The notes under the pieces were generated by a model. That model did no database searches. It worked only from the letters and a program-made list of their open reading frames with translations, and was not told the DNA's origin. The position numbers were made by a program, and so were the translations under genes. From positions 157,285-221,284 of the forward strand of contig NC_018317.1 in assembly GCF_000234665.1 (NCBI RefSeq): a DNA stretch of 64,000 nt, given 5' to 3'. Each line of letters begins with the position of its first letter. Positions within the stretch are counted from its first letter, which is position 1. This stretch comes from Leishmania mexicana MHOM/GT/2001/U1103 (lineage: Eukaryota > Euglenozoa > Kinetoplastea > Trypanosomatida > Trypanosomatidae). Below are positions 10,195-19,992 of the stretch, piece by piece.

Positions 10195-11172
10195 ATGGAC
10201 TTGTTGAACTTCATCTCGTTAGTCATCGACCTCCGTGACTACACGGGGTACGCGACATGCATCCGCGCCACTGAATACCCAGGGCTCGCCCTGTGCGAGC
10301 ACAGCGCGGTCACCGGTATGCGCTATACGGTACCACTTGGCTACGCGGCATCGGTGGTGTACTTTTATCTTTACCACCGCCCACGCCTCTCCTTCGCCGA
10401 CCGCTCGCTAACCAAGCTACACCACTACTTCTACCCAAGCGCCGGCTACAGTACACCACTTGGAATCATCGGCGGCGTTCTTTACGGCGCTGCCGAGTGC
10501 GTGCAAGGTCTGACACCTGCGGCTCTGGAGGCCACCGCGGTGCGGGAAAAGGCTGCTGCTGTGATGGCTGCAGAGCAGTACAGTCAACGCCACCGCGCGG
10601 CGAAGGAACGGCTGAAAGCGGAACAGTCGTTTGCCTCCAAGGCACTTGCCTGGCTGCGGGTGTGCGAAGACTCGGTGCAGGCAGAGCTCGCGCGCATGGG
10701 ACTCGGAGAGGAGAGCATTGCGTGGGAGACTCTGTTAGTGCCCCAGGGGTATCTCTGGACACAGCTGCACTCCGTCGTGCACGATCCTGCTCGGTACCGC
10801 GGTTACGAGGCTCCTGTCAAGCCCGGTGCGGCGGCCCCCACTTCAACGGACGAGAGGCTCAGCCAACCCTCTGGGGGTACCAATACGCCGAGCCCCTCGC
10901 CTTCCGGGGTTCTGTCGTCTTCGAGAGCGTATTTTACAAAGCCGCAGGTGGACGCCATCGTAAGTCGGATAGGGACGCTACGCACCTCGCCGGAAGATGA
11001 CCGGTGGATGCGGTCGGCTGGTCGCTGCGGCATCTACGGTGTTTTTGGCATGCTGCTCACGTGGAACAGCGGCAGCGCTCTGTTTCGCGCGCAGATGGGA
11101 CTTGGTCTTGGTGTGACGATTGCCAGTCTGGCGTCCGCGACGCGGCTGGATGAAGTGTTCGCTCACCTGTGA
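10195..11172 (+). CDS. Glycine-rich membrane protein, family unknown
   Basis: A 325-residue protein that I do not recognise. Four hydrophobic segments are visible. Two are near the N-terminus (about residues 43-60, including VPLGYAASVVYFYLY, and 84-103, including TPLGIIGGVLYGAAECV). Two are at the C-terminus (about 281-297 and 299-316, including MGLGLGVTIASLAS). A charged Ala/Lys/Glu-rich helical region lies between them. Small-residue-rich helices in two pairs recall, weakly, the Tim17/22/23 style of mitochondrial inner-membrane proteins, but no diagnostic motif was found. The start at 10195 has a good context (gccATGg). An in-frame ATG at 10141 follows the likely acceptor at 10086-10087 and would add 18 residues. 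If a later AG (10160-10161) is used, 10195 is first. The next gene is an MCU-family subunit; adjacency proves nothing in this genome. Confidence 0.85.
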   Translation: MDLLNFISLVIDLRDYTGYATCIRATEYPGLALCEHSAVTGMRYTVPLGYAASVVYFYLYHRPRLSFADRSLTKLHHYFYPSAGYSTPLGIIGGVLYGAAECVQGLTPAALEATAVREKAAAVMAAEQYSQRHRAAKERLKAEQSFASKALAWLRVCEDSVQAELARMGLGEESIAWETLLVPQGYLWTQLHSVVHDPARYRGYEAPVKPGAAAPTSTDERLSQPSGGTNTPSPSPSGVLSSSRAYFTKPQVDAIVSRIGTLRTSPEDDRWMRSAGRCGIYGVFGMLLTWNSGSALFRAQMGLGLGVTIASLASATRLDEVFAHL

Positions 11173-11928
11173 CGTGTGTGTGTCTGTGCAGCAGTGCCCT
11201 TTTTTCCTTTGGTCCTCACACGCTCGCCGGAATGGCGACAGTGGAGGCGACCACAGCGGGGGCCTTTGCCCCACTTGTGACTGGTCGTCTGTACACGATG
11301 TGCGCGTGCCTACGACGAGGCCACGATCATCCGGGAAGGCCAAGGGGGAAAAAATGAAAACAACAGCAGGACGTCGAACTGAGCACCGACAGGAGCAGCG
11401 CCAACCGAGCAGTTTGTCTAAGGGACGTGTGACTGTGCTTTGGAGGAGTGGGGGACGGGGACCGAGTGTGCTCCGTCGCGGCGCCTCTCACTGCGCGTGG
11501 TCGAGTCTCTCTCCCTGTGCTTTTTTTTGGTGGCGGTGGGGGGGGGTTCTTCCTCGTGCGAATGCGGGGTCATGGGCCCACTGGAGGGAGAGGAACAGGC
11601 GTCCAGTGTCCTTCTTCCAGGCAGACACACCGACGCAGGCGAACAGCATCAGGGGAGGCTGCGCCGACCACGTTGCCAGGCGCACGATTTTTTCTGACTG
11701 CCGGGGGCTGATGATGTTCACCGACACGGTGCGACTCTATCCCCTCTTCGCTCGCACCTCGTCCCCGTCGCCAAGTCGCATTCATCTCTCCACACACGCA
11801 CGCACACACACACACACACACACGTGTGTGTACGCACAGACAGTCACCGTCACACAGATATCGTGCACGCCACGAACCGCGGCTTGTGCGCGACTGCTTC
11901 TCCCCCCTCTTTTTTCTACAGCACCGTG
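11173..11928 (+). other. Spacer with splice signals of the MCU-family gene
   Basis: No gene seen. A CA tract lies at about 11802-11823. A polypyrimidine tract at about 11892-11917 ends in an AG at 11920-11921, only 7 nt before the next start codon. Confidence 0.6.
11920..11921 (+). promoter_or_regulatory. Predicted trans-splice acceptor of the MCU-family gene
   Basis: AG directly after a strong CT tract (about 11892-11917). It would leave a 7-nt leader apart from the spliced leader and excludes the in-frame codons upstream of 11929. Confidence 0.6.
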
Positions 11929-13005
11929 ATGCGCCTCATGTGCGGCCGCGCAGCCACGCGCTGCGCACGGCGTCCCCTTCTGTTCCGACTGCCGGGGATG
12001 CCTTCCGCCCCGCAGTGCCACAACACCACGGCTGCTGGTGCTGCAGCGAAGGCAAAACTGAGCTCTCCCGGTGCTCCTCTCAACCACGTCCTCAGGCCCA
12101 TCCCCACATCCAGCGCAGCCTCGTCATTATCCGTGTCGCCGTCGGCCGTTGTCCTTCACACATCCTACGCGCCGCTTTCAGTCGCCAACGAGGTGGGGCA
12201 CGACGAGAGCCGCAGCCGTGGCGCGGACGCAGGTGATGGGTCTACTAGAATTGCCCACCTCACGGCAACGCCGTCGTACGCCGTGACGAACGTCGCTGCG
12301 TTCGAGGAGCTCATTGCGGAGGCGCTACGCCTGTCTGAGGTGACACTGGAGGCGGCCACGACGGTAGCCGCACCACCGGCGCCCTCGCCGTCGTCTCCGG
12401 TGTTGGCGACGTCGGCTTCTCAGAGAAGTGCTCGCCAGGCCCCCATCACGCTCATTGCAGATCACACAGTTCGCGAACTGCAAGTCCTTCTCGCCGAGGC
12501 CAAGCGCACCCTCGCCCCCTCCACGGCACGCAAGGCGAAGATCGACCAGTTCGTCTACGGCGTGTACCTGCCGCTGCTCAAGTACGGCACCTTCGCATTT
12601 TTCGCCACGCAGCTCGTCGTGTACTTCAACTGGATCTTCTTCACGTTTGACTGGAACTTGGTGGAGCCGACCACGTACTTCCTCGCCTACACGGGCGTCT
12701 TCTGCAGTGTGGTGTACCACTACCACCGCTGCAGCGGGAACGGGTCTACCTGGAATGGCGTGTTTCAACATGTCGCCGGTCGAAAGGCGGAGAAGAAGTA
12801 CGCGCAGGCGCAGGTGGACGTGGTTGGCATGGCGCAGCTGCAGCGACGCATGACCTTGATAGAAAGGGAGCTGGACCGCATGTCCTGTCCAGGCAAAGAG
12901 CCACAGACAGCGGCAGCAGCTCTCCACAGAGACGGAGCGAGGAGGGGGTGGGGTGGGGAGGCAGACGTGCGCCTCGCACATGAGGGGCGTGGGGTACGAG
13001 GATGA
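11929..13005 (+). CDS. Mitochondrial calcium uniporter (MCU) family subunit, variant filter
   Basis: A 358-residue protein. The N-terminus (MRLMCGRAATRCARRPLLFR) is Arg-rich and free of acidic residues, like a mitochondrial presequence. Residues about 205-270 carry the MCU pore module: a first membrane helix (about 213-238, ending FNWIFFTF), then DWNLVEPTTYF (241-251), then a second helix (LAYTGVFCSVVYHYHR). A C-terminal coiled coil follows (KKYAQAQVDVVGMAQLQRRMTLIERELDRM), as in MCU. In the pore motif WDxxEP the Trp (242), Glu (246) and Pro (247) are kept but Asp is Asn243. Trypanosomatids are known to have several MCU paralogues forming a hetero-oligomeric inner-membrane calcium channel. 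I infer this is one of the accessory pore-type subunits (MCUb/c/d class) and cannot say which. The start at 11929 is the first ATG after the predicted splice acceptor. Confidence 0.88.
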   Translation: MRLMCGRAATRCARRPLLFRLPGMPSAPQCHNTTAAGAAAKAKLSSPGAPLNHVLRPIPTSSAASSLSVSPSAVVLHTSYAPLSVANEVGHDESRSRGADAGDGSTRIAHLTATPSYAVTNVAAFEELIAEALRLSEVTLEAATTVAAPPAPSPSSPVLATSASQRSARQAPITLIADHTVRELQVLLAEAKRTLAPSTARKAKIDQFVYGVYLPLLKYGTFAFFATQLVVYFNWIFFTFDWNLVEPTTYFLAYTGVFCSVVYHYHRCSGNGSTWNGVFQHVAGRKAEKKYAQAQVDVVGMAQLQRRMTLIERELDRMSCPGKEPQTAAAALHRDGARRGWGGEADVRLAHEGRGVRG

Positions 13006-13996
13006 AAGCGGTGGTGTCGTCGCTCGCGCGTAGCGCCTCCTCTTCCGTTTCGTTTGTTTTGACATGCGTATGTGCCTACTGGTGACACACTGGTACACGA
13101 GATCCGCTGCTTTCTGTGCCCTTGTCTCACTGGCGCGCCTTCCGACACATGCTCAGGTGTGTGTGTGTGTGCGTGTGTGTGTGTCGTTGTGGAGGAGGTG
13201 GGTGGGTGGGTGGAGAGGGGCCCACGCATCCTTTTCCTCCTCGTCTCTCTCTCTCCACGTTGCTTAGCTGCGCGCGTTTTGACTATGATACACATAGCGA
13301 TTTCTGTGTGCGTGGCTGCACGTCCTGGCGCTGCCGCTGCTGTGGAGTCGCCTGCGCTTTGCGGGTATGTACTTCAGTGTCGCACCTCTCCCTTATCACT
13401 TGGCCTCCTCCACCTCCACATACCGTCAGCTGAACACGCAAACCTGCATCGCCTTCCATGTCCGCGCATCCGCGCATGGTGGTGTGCGGTCCACGGTGTC
13501 GTGTTGTTCGCCGTCGTTCTAAGTGCGAGCGGGGCAGGTCGTGAGAGAGAGAGGGGGAGGCGGGGAGGGGAGGGAGACGACGTGGGGTGAGGTTGGGTGT
13601 GTGTATGTGTGCCAGAGACTCTTCGTGTGTGATGCTCCACACGAACCTCTCGCTTTATTCAACGACAACTGGCGAAAGCTGGAACATCATTGTGATGGTG
13701 ACGTGTGCCCTTGTGCGTGTGACATCTACCACCCTCTCTCTTCCTCCTCCTCCCTCGTGTATACAGACTGGTCTACCAAGACCTGTCTGCGTGCCGTCCA
13801 TGATCAGCGGAGGCCACTGTTGTGGCGGACCCGCTCGCTGGCAGTACTGCTCCATCTCCCTTCCCTCCTTGACTCTCCGTATCGGTGTCTCTTGCCTTCC
13901 CCCGCTGGTCCTTCCGCCTGTCTTCCGTGTTCATCGTGTCGGCCATCACGACCTCGTGCCCGCTATCATCCGCTCTCTATCGCGCTTCTTGCCACC

Positions 13997-13998
13997 AG
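13997..13998 (+). promoter_or_regulatory. Predicted trans-splice acceptor of the GNAT gene
   Basis: First AG after the pyrimidine-rich tract at about 13840-13990. It leaves an 87-nt leader. Confidence 0.45.
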
Positions 13999-14050
13999 GG
14001 TTTTCGTGCTCACCTGCACACATTCACACGCGCACGTACCATACGTCTAT

Positions 14051-14062
14051 ATGAACTTGTAA
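14051..14062 (+). promoter_or_regulatory. Three-codon upstream ORF in the predicted leader
   Basis: ATG AAC TTG TAA, ending 23 nt before the GNAT start codon. If the acceptor at 13997-13998 is used, this ATG is the first in the mRNA and could reduce translation of the main frame. Confidence 0.4.
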
Positions 14063-14085
14063 TATTTGGGCAAACTGCCACGAAC

Positions 14086-14892
14086 ATGGCCTCGACTGCG
14101 AAGACCGCCGTGAATGGCACGTGCGCCGCGATGCGGGACGGCGCTGCTGATTCGCTGTGGACAAAGCTGGATGAGGTGCAGAAGCTGCTCACGAATAAGC
14201 CAGATGCGAAGGAGCTCTTCACCAAGTACACGACGTTCCGCTCCGTGGTGGGCGAGGTGAAGCCCGTCTTCACGGACTCGGTGCGCACACGGGTGAGGGT
14301 GTTCTGCGAGGAGCCGGCCTTTGCCGCATCAGAAGAGTGCGACGACCTCGAGTCGGTCTCGCTGCACGTTGTGGCGTATTTGAACTACACGCTCTTTATG
14401 GAGGAGATGAAGGAGCTGATGGCGCAGGCGCGGCTGTTGAAGAGCATAGGGATGGAAGGGTCAGGGCTGCGGTTCCAGCGCTGCGAGCAGAACATCGTCG
14501 CGCCGGGCAACGAGGCGCGCACTGGAAGCAGCAGGAACCCATTTATCCAGGCGCCAGTGTACAAGTCGAGCTACCACCCTGCGACACTCATCCCCGTTGG
14601 CACGCTGCGGCTGCGTCGGGTCTCGAGGGCGTCGGAGGTGGTTGCCGAGATCGAGCGCGTGTGCGTTGTCAAGAGCGCTCGCTGTTTTGACGTCGGTCGG
14701 ACTTTGATGAGGGCAGCCGAGAAGATCGCCCGGGACGCTTTTCGCGTCCGCTGGGCCTTTACACACGCGCAGCCGAGCTCCAAGGATTTTTACACCAAGG
14801 CCGGCTACACGCCAAAGGACGGGCGTGCGTGCATGGACTTGCATATGCCGTATGTTGTGATGGTCAAGTGCTTGGTGGGTGCCTCGATGTGA
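14086..14892 (+). CDS. GNAT-family N-acetyltransferase (ElaA/GNA1-like) with an insertion
   Basis: A 268-residue protein. Residues 66-100 (starting VRTRVRVFCEE, then ECDDLESVSLHVVAYL) match the N-terminal strand-helix part of small GNAT enzymes of the ElaA type. Residues 172-262 match the rest: GTLRLRR, then IERVCVVKSARCFDVGRTLM (strand 4 and the acetyl-CoA pyrophosphate loop, in the looser R-x-x-x-V-G form), AEKIARDAF, and THAQPSSKDFYTKAGY (FYTKAGY starts at 235). It ends with MPYVVMVK. Between these halves lies an extra segment of about 70 residues (about 102-171) not normal for the fold. Role: acetyl transfer from acetyl-CoA to an amine; the substrate is unknown. No targeting signal is obvious. 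The start at 14086 opens MASTAKTAV; the longer upstream frame is leader. Confidence 0.8.
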   Translation: MASTAKTAVNGTCAAMRDGAADSLWTKLDEVQKLLTNKPDAKELFTKYTTFRSVVGEVKPVFTDSVRTRVRVFCEEPAFAASEECDDLESVSLHVVAYLNYTLFMEEMKELMAQARLLKSIGMEGSGLRFQRCEQNIVAPGNEARTGSSRNPFIQAPVYKSSYHPATLIPVGTLRLRRVSRASEVVAEIERVCVVKSARCFDVGRTLMRAAEKIARDAFRVRWAFTHAQPSSKDFYTKAGYTPKDGRACMDLHMPYVVMVKCLVGASM

Positions 14893-17053
14893 GGAGGTGG
14901 GACCGCACATGCGCACAACAATGCACGGCACTGCCGCCGAGAAGTGAAGCGCCGCTGATGATTTGGCCGGTGCCCTTTCCTTGTCGTTGTATTGCTTCTG
15001 ATGGCGGTTGGTATATATATATATATCTACATATATATTTATCATACGTTAGCAAGCGTGCGAGGCAACGAGCCGTGCGTGGGGCAGGTGAGCTGTGACG
15101 CGTCGCACTCCAAAACGCATGCAGTCTCTACTGCTCGAACTCTCTTCTCTCTTCCCCTCCCACTTTGGTTTTTCTTTTTGTTCAGGGGCGGTGGTGGTGG
15201 TGGGAGAACAGCGCGTATGTAACGCACCCACGCACTCGAGGATGCAATACGCAAGGGCACGCCCGCATGCACTATGTGTGTGTGTCTCTCTCTCCTCCTT
15301 TTGTCACCGCGGGTGTCTGCTGCTCACGTGCCACTTGGCATTCGTCGAGCCACAGCCGCGGCTGACGCAGATGCCCTACGTAGAAAAGGGAACGAAGCGT
15401 TGGCGGTGCACATATCCACGCGCTGGGGACGGATACCGGCGGTGGCGGCGGGGGGGGACGGATGCGCTGTCGTCTCTCTGTGTGTGTGTCTCTCTTCCCG
15501 ACTTCCCTCCAGCTTATATCTGCCCAGCGGACTTGCTCTCCGCTTTATACGTTACGGCTTGGTTGTGCGCGTGTATGGGCACATGCACACACACACACAC
15601 ACGCACGCACGCACGTGTAGATAAGTAAGCTTCCCTTCCTTCGCCAGCGTGTGCGTGTGTGTGTGCGGCGCGGTTGTGCCGCTTTTACACACGGAGGCCG
15701 CATGTTGACAGGAGCAGAGTGCGTCTTTTCCATGCGGGGGCATACATACGTGTATGCCGCCTGTGCTTGTGCGTACTGACGAGAGTGCGGAGCCGCATGT
15801 CCTTCCAGCTTCCTGCTTCACCGGGTGGAGAGGGGGGAGGGTGGGCGGGAGGACTTCCTCTGGAGACGCGGGCAGTGAACATAGCGAGAGAGAGAGGAGA
15901 TCATGTGGTCACTGGGGCCGCTTCTCACAGACTATCACTACGAGAAGCAGCGCTGATTGGTTGGGGGGGGGAGGATCTCGCCTGCGGTGGACCGCCCAAA
16001 GAAGAAAGACGGAGACGCGATCGCCCACCGTCATGCCCCGAGAGCGGCGTACAAGGATGGATACAATGAACCCGCAGACGGTGTGCCCCGCAGGGACGGG
16101 TGAGCACTCGCTTGCCGGCCTCGGGTGCAGGGCAAACCAAAAGGGCGAGGAGGAGTAGAGGGCGGGCGGGCTCGCCGTCGACGCACTGACTCTCTAAAGG
16201 GCGTGCTGACCAGTCGTATGTTTGCATGCGTACATGTGCGCTGCCGCGGCTACATTCTCTCTCCTCATGGATGCTTGCACTCACCCCCTCTCTCGCTCTG
16301 CCCACCCGGGCACACATGAGTGCCAATCATAACCAGGAAACGGGCAACACATGGGGAGTGTGCGATCACCTCTCCTCAATCTCCCCTTCACAAGTTTTCG
16401 GCAACCCCGGCACACGTGGGAGACATCACTGACCCATAGATCTGAGGCGCACCACGAGAAAGACGAGGAGGACAAGGCACGGCAGCCACAGTGTGCGGAC
16501 TGCCCCTCTGCCCCCCTCCCCCTCCCTCCCTCCTTCCCTCTCTCGCTGTTCCTTTACTGGTCGGGGGAGAAGGACGACGAGGCGTGTCTGTTGTGAGAGT
16601 GCGGCGTTAGAGGCCCACTAAGAGCAAGCGCTGATGGACAGCGGAGGAGGGCGGCGGCAGGTGCGGCACACGACAGAGCACCTCGCGGAGGGCGTTCAAG
16701 CAGACCAGTAGAGGAGGGGAGGGGAGGGGAGGGGAGTGAGGGAGGAAGGGGGTAGGTAAGCGGGAGAGCCATACGTACACATATATATATACACGTATGC
16801 ACGGGTACCCACCCACCTTGACCAGCCTTCTCTCTCTCTTCTATTTTTTTTTTGGTTTTCTGTGCTCCCTCTCCAGTGTCTCGGCGGCCATTCCAGCCGA
16901 GCCTCTCAACGTACCACCCAACACTTCCACTGCGCAAGTACCATCGCCGCGCGCTCTGGCATCGTTGCATCCACCCCCCTCCCCCCAGTGCTTGCTTCAA
17001 CGGTGACCGCTGCTGCTGCATTGTGCTCCCCGTACCTACCGTACGGCGCGTGG
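14893..17053 (+). other. Spacer, about 2.2 kb
   Basis: No gene supported. It contains an AT tract (about 15011-15048), CA/TG tracts (15583-15602, 15649-15664), a purine-rich region (about 15825-16160) and a GGGGA-type minisatellite (about 16714-16737). A strong CT tract (about 16828-16874) ends at AG 16875-16876, the acceptor for the next gene. Confidence 0.55.
16875..16876 (+). promoter_or_regulatory. Predicted trans-splice acceptor of the coiled-coil gene
   Basis: AG at the end of a tract with a run of nine or more T followed by CT-rich sequence. No ATG occurs between it and 17054, which decides the start of the next gene and excludes the in-frame ATG at 16862. Confidence 0.6.
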
Positions 17054-18325
17054 ATGACACACATGGGCAGGGCCGCGGACGGCTACCAACGCCTCGGCAG
17101 CAACTACCCACAGGTCACACCCAGCTCGCAGTTCGCTGCCGCGTCGCCTGATTCGGTGCTCGCCACAGCGATTCAGACTCGACCACTGCAGGGGAATCCA
17201 TTCCATCCGCTGCTCTGGAACGGCAGTGCCACCAGTAGCACTGGGGCAGCCGGTGTGCAGGGAAGCCTCTCGCGGAAGAGCCGCACCAGGCTCACATCGG
17301 GTGTCACAGCCGGTAGCGGTAGTGGACCGCTCTCCTCCACTTCAACACCGCTCTCTTCTTGCGCGTCGGCAGTCGCATCAGGCGAAAGGCGACTCCAGCG
17401 TCGGGTCAGCCGTGACAGGCTTGGGGGATCTTCGACTCCGACATCCTCGTGCACCACCGCGCAAGTCTTGCAGCTGCAGCAACCGACGCAGAGCCGAATG
17501 CCGCCGTCATCCTCGTCTCCGCTTGCATCGGTTGGCCTCACCGCTTCGGGGGCCGGTGGTGCCGTTACCCCTGCCAATCGGGGCAGGGAGAGAAAGGTAG
17601 CGGCTGTGAACTACAACGCTCTCTTACAACAAGAGCTTCAGCAGCAGCAGCAACAACAGAGTTCGGGCACGGGGGGATGGCCGACTCCGTCGCCGTCGCC
17701 GTCGCCACCCACCGGCGCGCTTCAGTATGCGCAGTTGCCGCCCAGCGCGGGCGTGCATGGAACGGGGCCTCACAGCGGTTCTGGGGAAGGAGGGTCTGAA
17801 GCACTATCCTCTTCCGTAACAGTCTCGTCAGCGCCAGCAGGCGTCGTGGAGGGCCCGCTCCCGCCGGACGTGCGTCGCATCATTGGCCAGAGTTGCGCCA
17901 GCAGCAGCAGCAGCGGAGCGGACACGAACGCTTTCATCGATGCAGCAGAGCAACAGGCCCGTCGTCTCATCAGCACCGGCCGCCGCGTGAAAGTGTATCG
18001 AGAAGAGCTGGCGGCTGCGGAGGAGGAGCACAAAGACCTGTCCACCGCCGCGGTGGAGCGCCAACTTGTGCGCTCTGTACTACAGAGCGAGGTGGACGAC
18101 ATTAACGCCCGCATTCAGGCTCTCTTGCAGGAACGTTCGCTTGTTGAAGCGCAGCTGCACGCACAGGATGATGCGGCCGCGCGTGAGGCACGCCAGTTGA
18201 CCGAGGCGCAGGACCGAGTGACGGTGCTGCGACAGACGATTGAGGGCATTGTGGAGGAGACTTCGGCGGCGCGGCTGATGCTGCGGCAGCTCGTACCGTC
18301 TCTGCACATCGAAAACTATTACTAG
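17054..18325 (+). CDS. Coiled-coil protein, low-complexity N-terminus, unknown
   Basis: A 423-residue protein that I do not recognise. Residues 1 to about 280 are Ser/Pro/Gly/Gln-rich and probably disordered, with a Gln run at about 197-204 (QELQQQQQQQ). The C-terminal part (about 285-410) is a long amphipathic helix or coiled coil: AEQQARRLISTGRRVKVYRE, then EEEHKDL, then VDDINARIQALLQERSLVEA, then TEAQDRVTVLRQTIEGIVEE. It ends SLHIENYY. A structural or cytoskeletal role is only a guess from the coiled coil. The start at 17054 (MTHMGRAADGY) is the first ATG downstream of the predicted acceptor at 16875-16876. A frame-compatible ATG at 16862 lies upstream of that AG and would be absent from the mRNA. 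Confidence 0.78.
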   Translation: MTHMGRAADGYQRLGSNYPQVTPSSQFAAASPDSVLATAIQTRPLQGNPFHPLLWNGSATSSTGAAGVQGSLSRKSRTRLTSGVTAGSGSGPLSSTSTPLSSCASAVASGERRLQRRVSRDRLGGSSTPTSSCTTAQVLQLQQPTQSRMPPSSSSPLASVGLTASGAGGAVTPANRGRERKVAAVNYNALLQQELQQQQQQQSSGTGGWPTPSPSPSPPTGALQYAQLPPSAGVHGTGPHSGSGEGGSEALSSSVTVSSAPAGVVEGPLPPDVRRIIGQSCASSSSSGADTNAFIDAAEQQARRLISTGRRVKVYREELAAAEEEHKDLSTAAVERQLVRSVLQSEVDDINARIQALLQERSLVEAQLHAQDDAAAREARQLTEAQDRVTVLRQTIEGIVEETSAARLMLRQLVPSLHIENYY

Positions 18326-19992
18326 AGAGAGAGACTGCCGATGGGGGGGGGACGCCGGCTTCAGGCGCACCGCCATGACCGTCCTCCGCTGCGAGATCTC
18401 TCTGCTGCTGATTGCAGAGAGGCCTCGCTGCGCACCTTTCTGCCCAGACGTGTGCACTTACAGCGCACACGCTAACACGTCTTGTACACTGTTACTTCTT
18501 GCCTTCTTCACTCCCGCGACAGTCGCCATTCATGGGTGAACGAGTCGTGTCTCACGTCTGTGGGTGTGAGGCAAGGCGGTGTGTGTGTGTGTGTGTGTGC
18601 TGCGCCCTGTTCCAGAGGTGAGGTCATGGACGTCAGTGAGCTCAGGGACGACGCGTTCGGGCGCGCTGCTACAGCGATAACTGCTGCCGTCGTCACGTCC
18701 CCCTCCTCCCTCCCAACAGACTCTCTGCCCTTCTTCGCTGCTACGCCCTGATACGGCGAAAAAAAAGAACGGAAACGTACGTGATGCGGCGCTGCATCGC
18801 CCCTTAGCGACTGGAGAGGGGCGGGAGGGGGGGGAGGCGAAGGCGAAAACTGAGAGAGTGCGTCATGCAGAGGCGTGGACGGCGTTCCCCTTCCGGCGTC
18901 TGTCTCCCGCTTTCTTTTTCCTTTCGCTTGCTTCTCCCACGCAGTAGTGGGTGCGGTCACTGCCGATCGACTGCGCCTTCTACTGCACTCATCCTTTCCT
19001 TGGAGTGCACGTCGCTGACACCACCCACTGACGCTCTCATCGACCCGCCCATCCGCACGCCTGCATGTGATGACGACGCTCACACATGCGTGGCGCATGT
19101 GTTGGTGCTTGCCCCCCCCCTCTTTGCGCGGAAGGGAACACCAGGTGCCTCTCCGCTCGAGTGGATTCGGTGGAGAGGTGCCAAGGACACTCCCCCACAC
19201 CCCACTCAGAACACGAAGTACCGAGGGACGACAGCTACACGCATGCACGCGGAGGGGGAGCGGTGAGACCTGCAACCCCCCTCCCCCTGCGATGCGGTGG
19301 GGTCTTTTAATACAGAGAGACGCAAAGAGCTGAGGACGCAACGATGTGCCATATCAAGTTGAACAGTCTTCTATATCAAGCCTGAAGGTGAGAGGTAGCA
19401 GTCTGGTGGTGCTGTGGCGGTGCTGGCGGCAGTTGCGGACTCGGATGAGGATGGAGGTGAGGGTGACGCCTTGNNNNNNNNNNNNNNNNNNNNNNNNNNN
19501 NNNNNNNNNNNNNNNNNNNNNNNNNNNNNNNNNNNNNNNNNNNNNNNNNNNNNNNNNNNNNNNNNNNNNNNNNGCCCGCGCATCCACATCCACATACACG
19601 TTGTCGCGTCGCACTTGCCGACTCTGTCTCCCTCTCTCTCGGGTGTGTGTATGCGCGCGCGTCTATGCCTCATCCCTCTGCCGTTTCTTCTCTCCACCTT
19701 CGTTGTACTTTCTGCCATCTTGTCTCCTCTGCTGCGTAGTGCGCGAATACACGTGCACACGCGTGTGGCTGTCCCCCCTCCCTCCCCCCAAGTCAGCACA
19801 ACGGCTGTGACAGCGCCGGCTCCCCACCTCCATTGCTCGTGATCAACCTCCCCACCAAGACGGAAAACAGCAGTGCCTGGCGTTTCTTCTCTTCTCTCCC
19901 CTTCACACATTCACGTACACACGTACACACGTACACACACATGTGTATGTATGTATTCGCACTGAACCATTTTTTTCTCTTGTGCAGCAGCC
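18326..19992 (+). other. Spacer interrupted by an assembly gap
   Basis: No gene seen in the resolved bases. It has a TG tract (18581-18598), purine-rich sequence (about 18815-18860) and the N run 19474-19573. CT-rich sequence lies at about 19618-19735. A shorter T/CT tract (about 19969-19982) precedes AGs at 19986-19990, just before the next start. Any gene within the gap would be missed. Confidence 0.5.
19474..19573. other. Assembly gap, 100 N
   Basis: Exactly 100 unknown bases, a conventional placeholder for a gap of unknown length. The left flank is GC-rich and GGT/GAGG-rich; the right flank resumes with GC- and CA-rich sequence. A collapsed repeat is the likeliest cause. Confidence 0.98.

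Larger units (their letters stand above)
13006..14085 (+). other. Spacer and leader of the GNAT gene
   Basis: No gene seen. It contains TG-rich sequence (13157-13185), a GA-rich stretch (13541-13580), and a long CT-rich tract (about 13840-13990) followed by its first AG at 13997-13998. The predicted leader (13999-14085) contains a three-codon upstream ORF. Confidence 0.55.
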
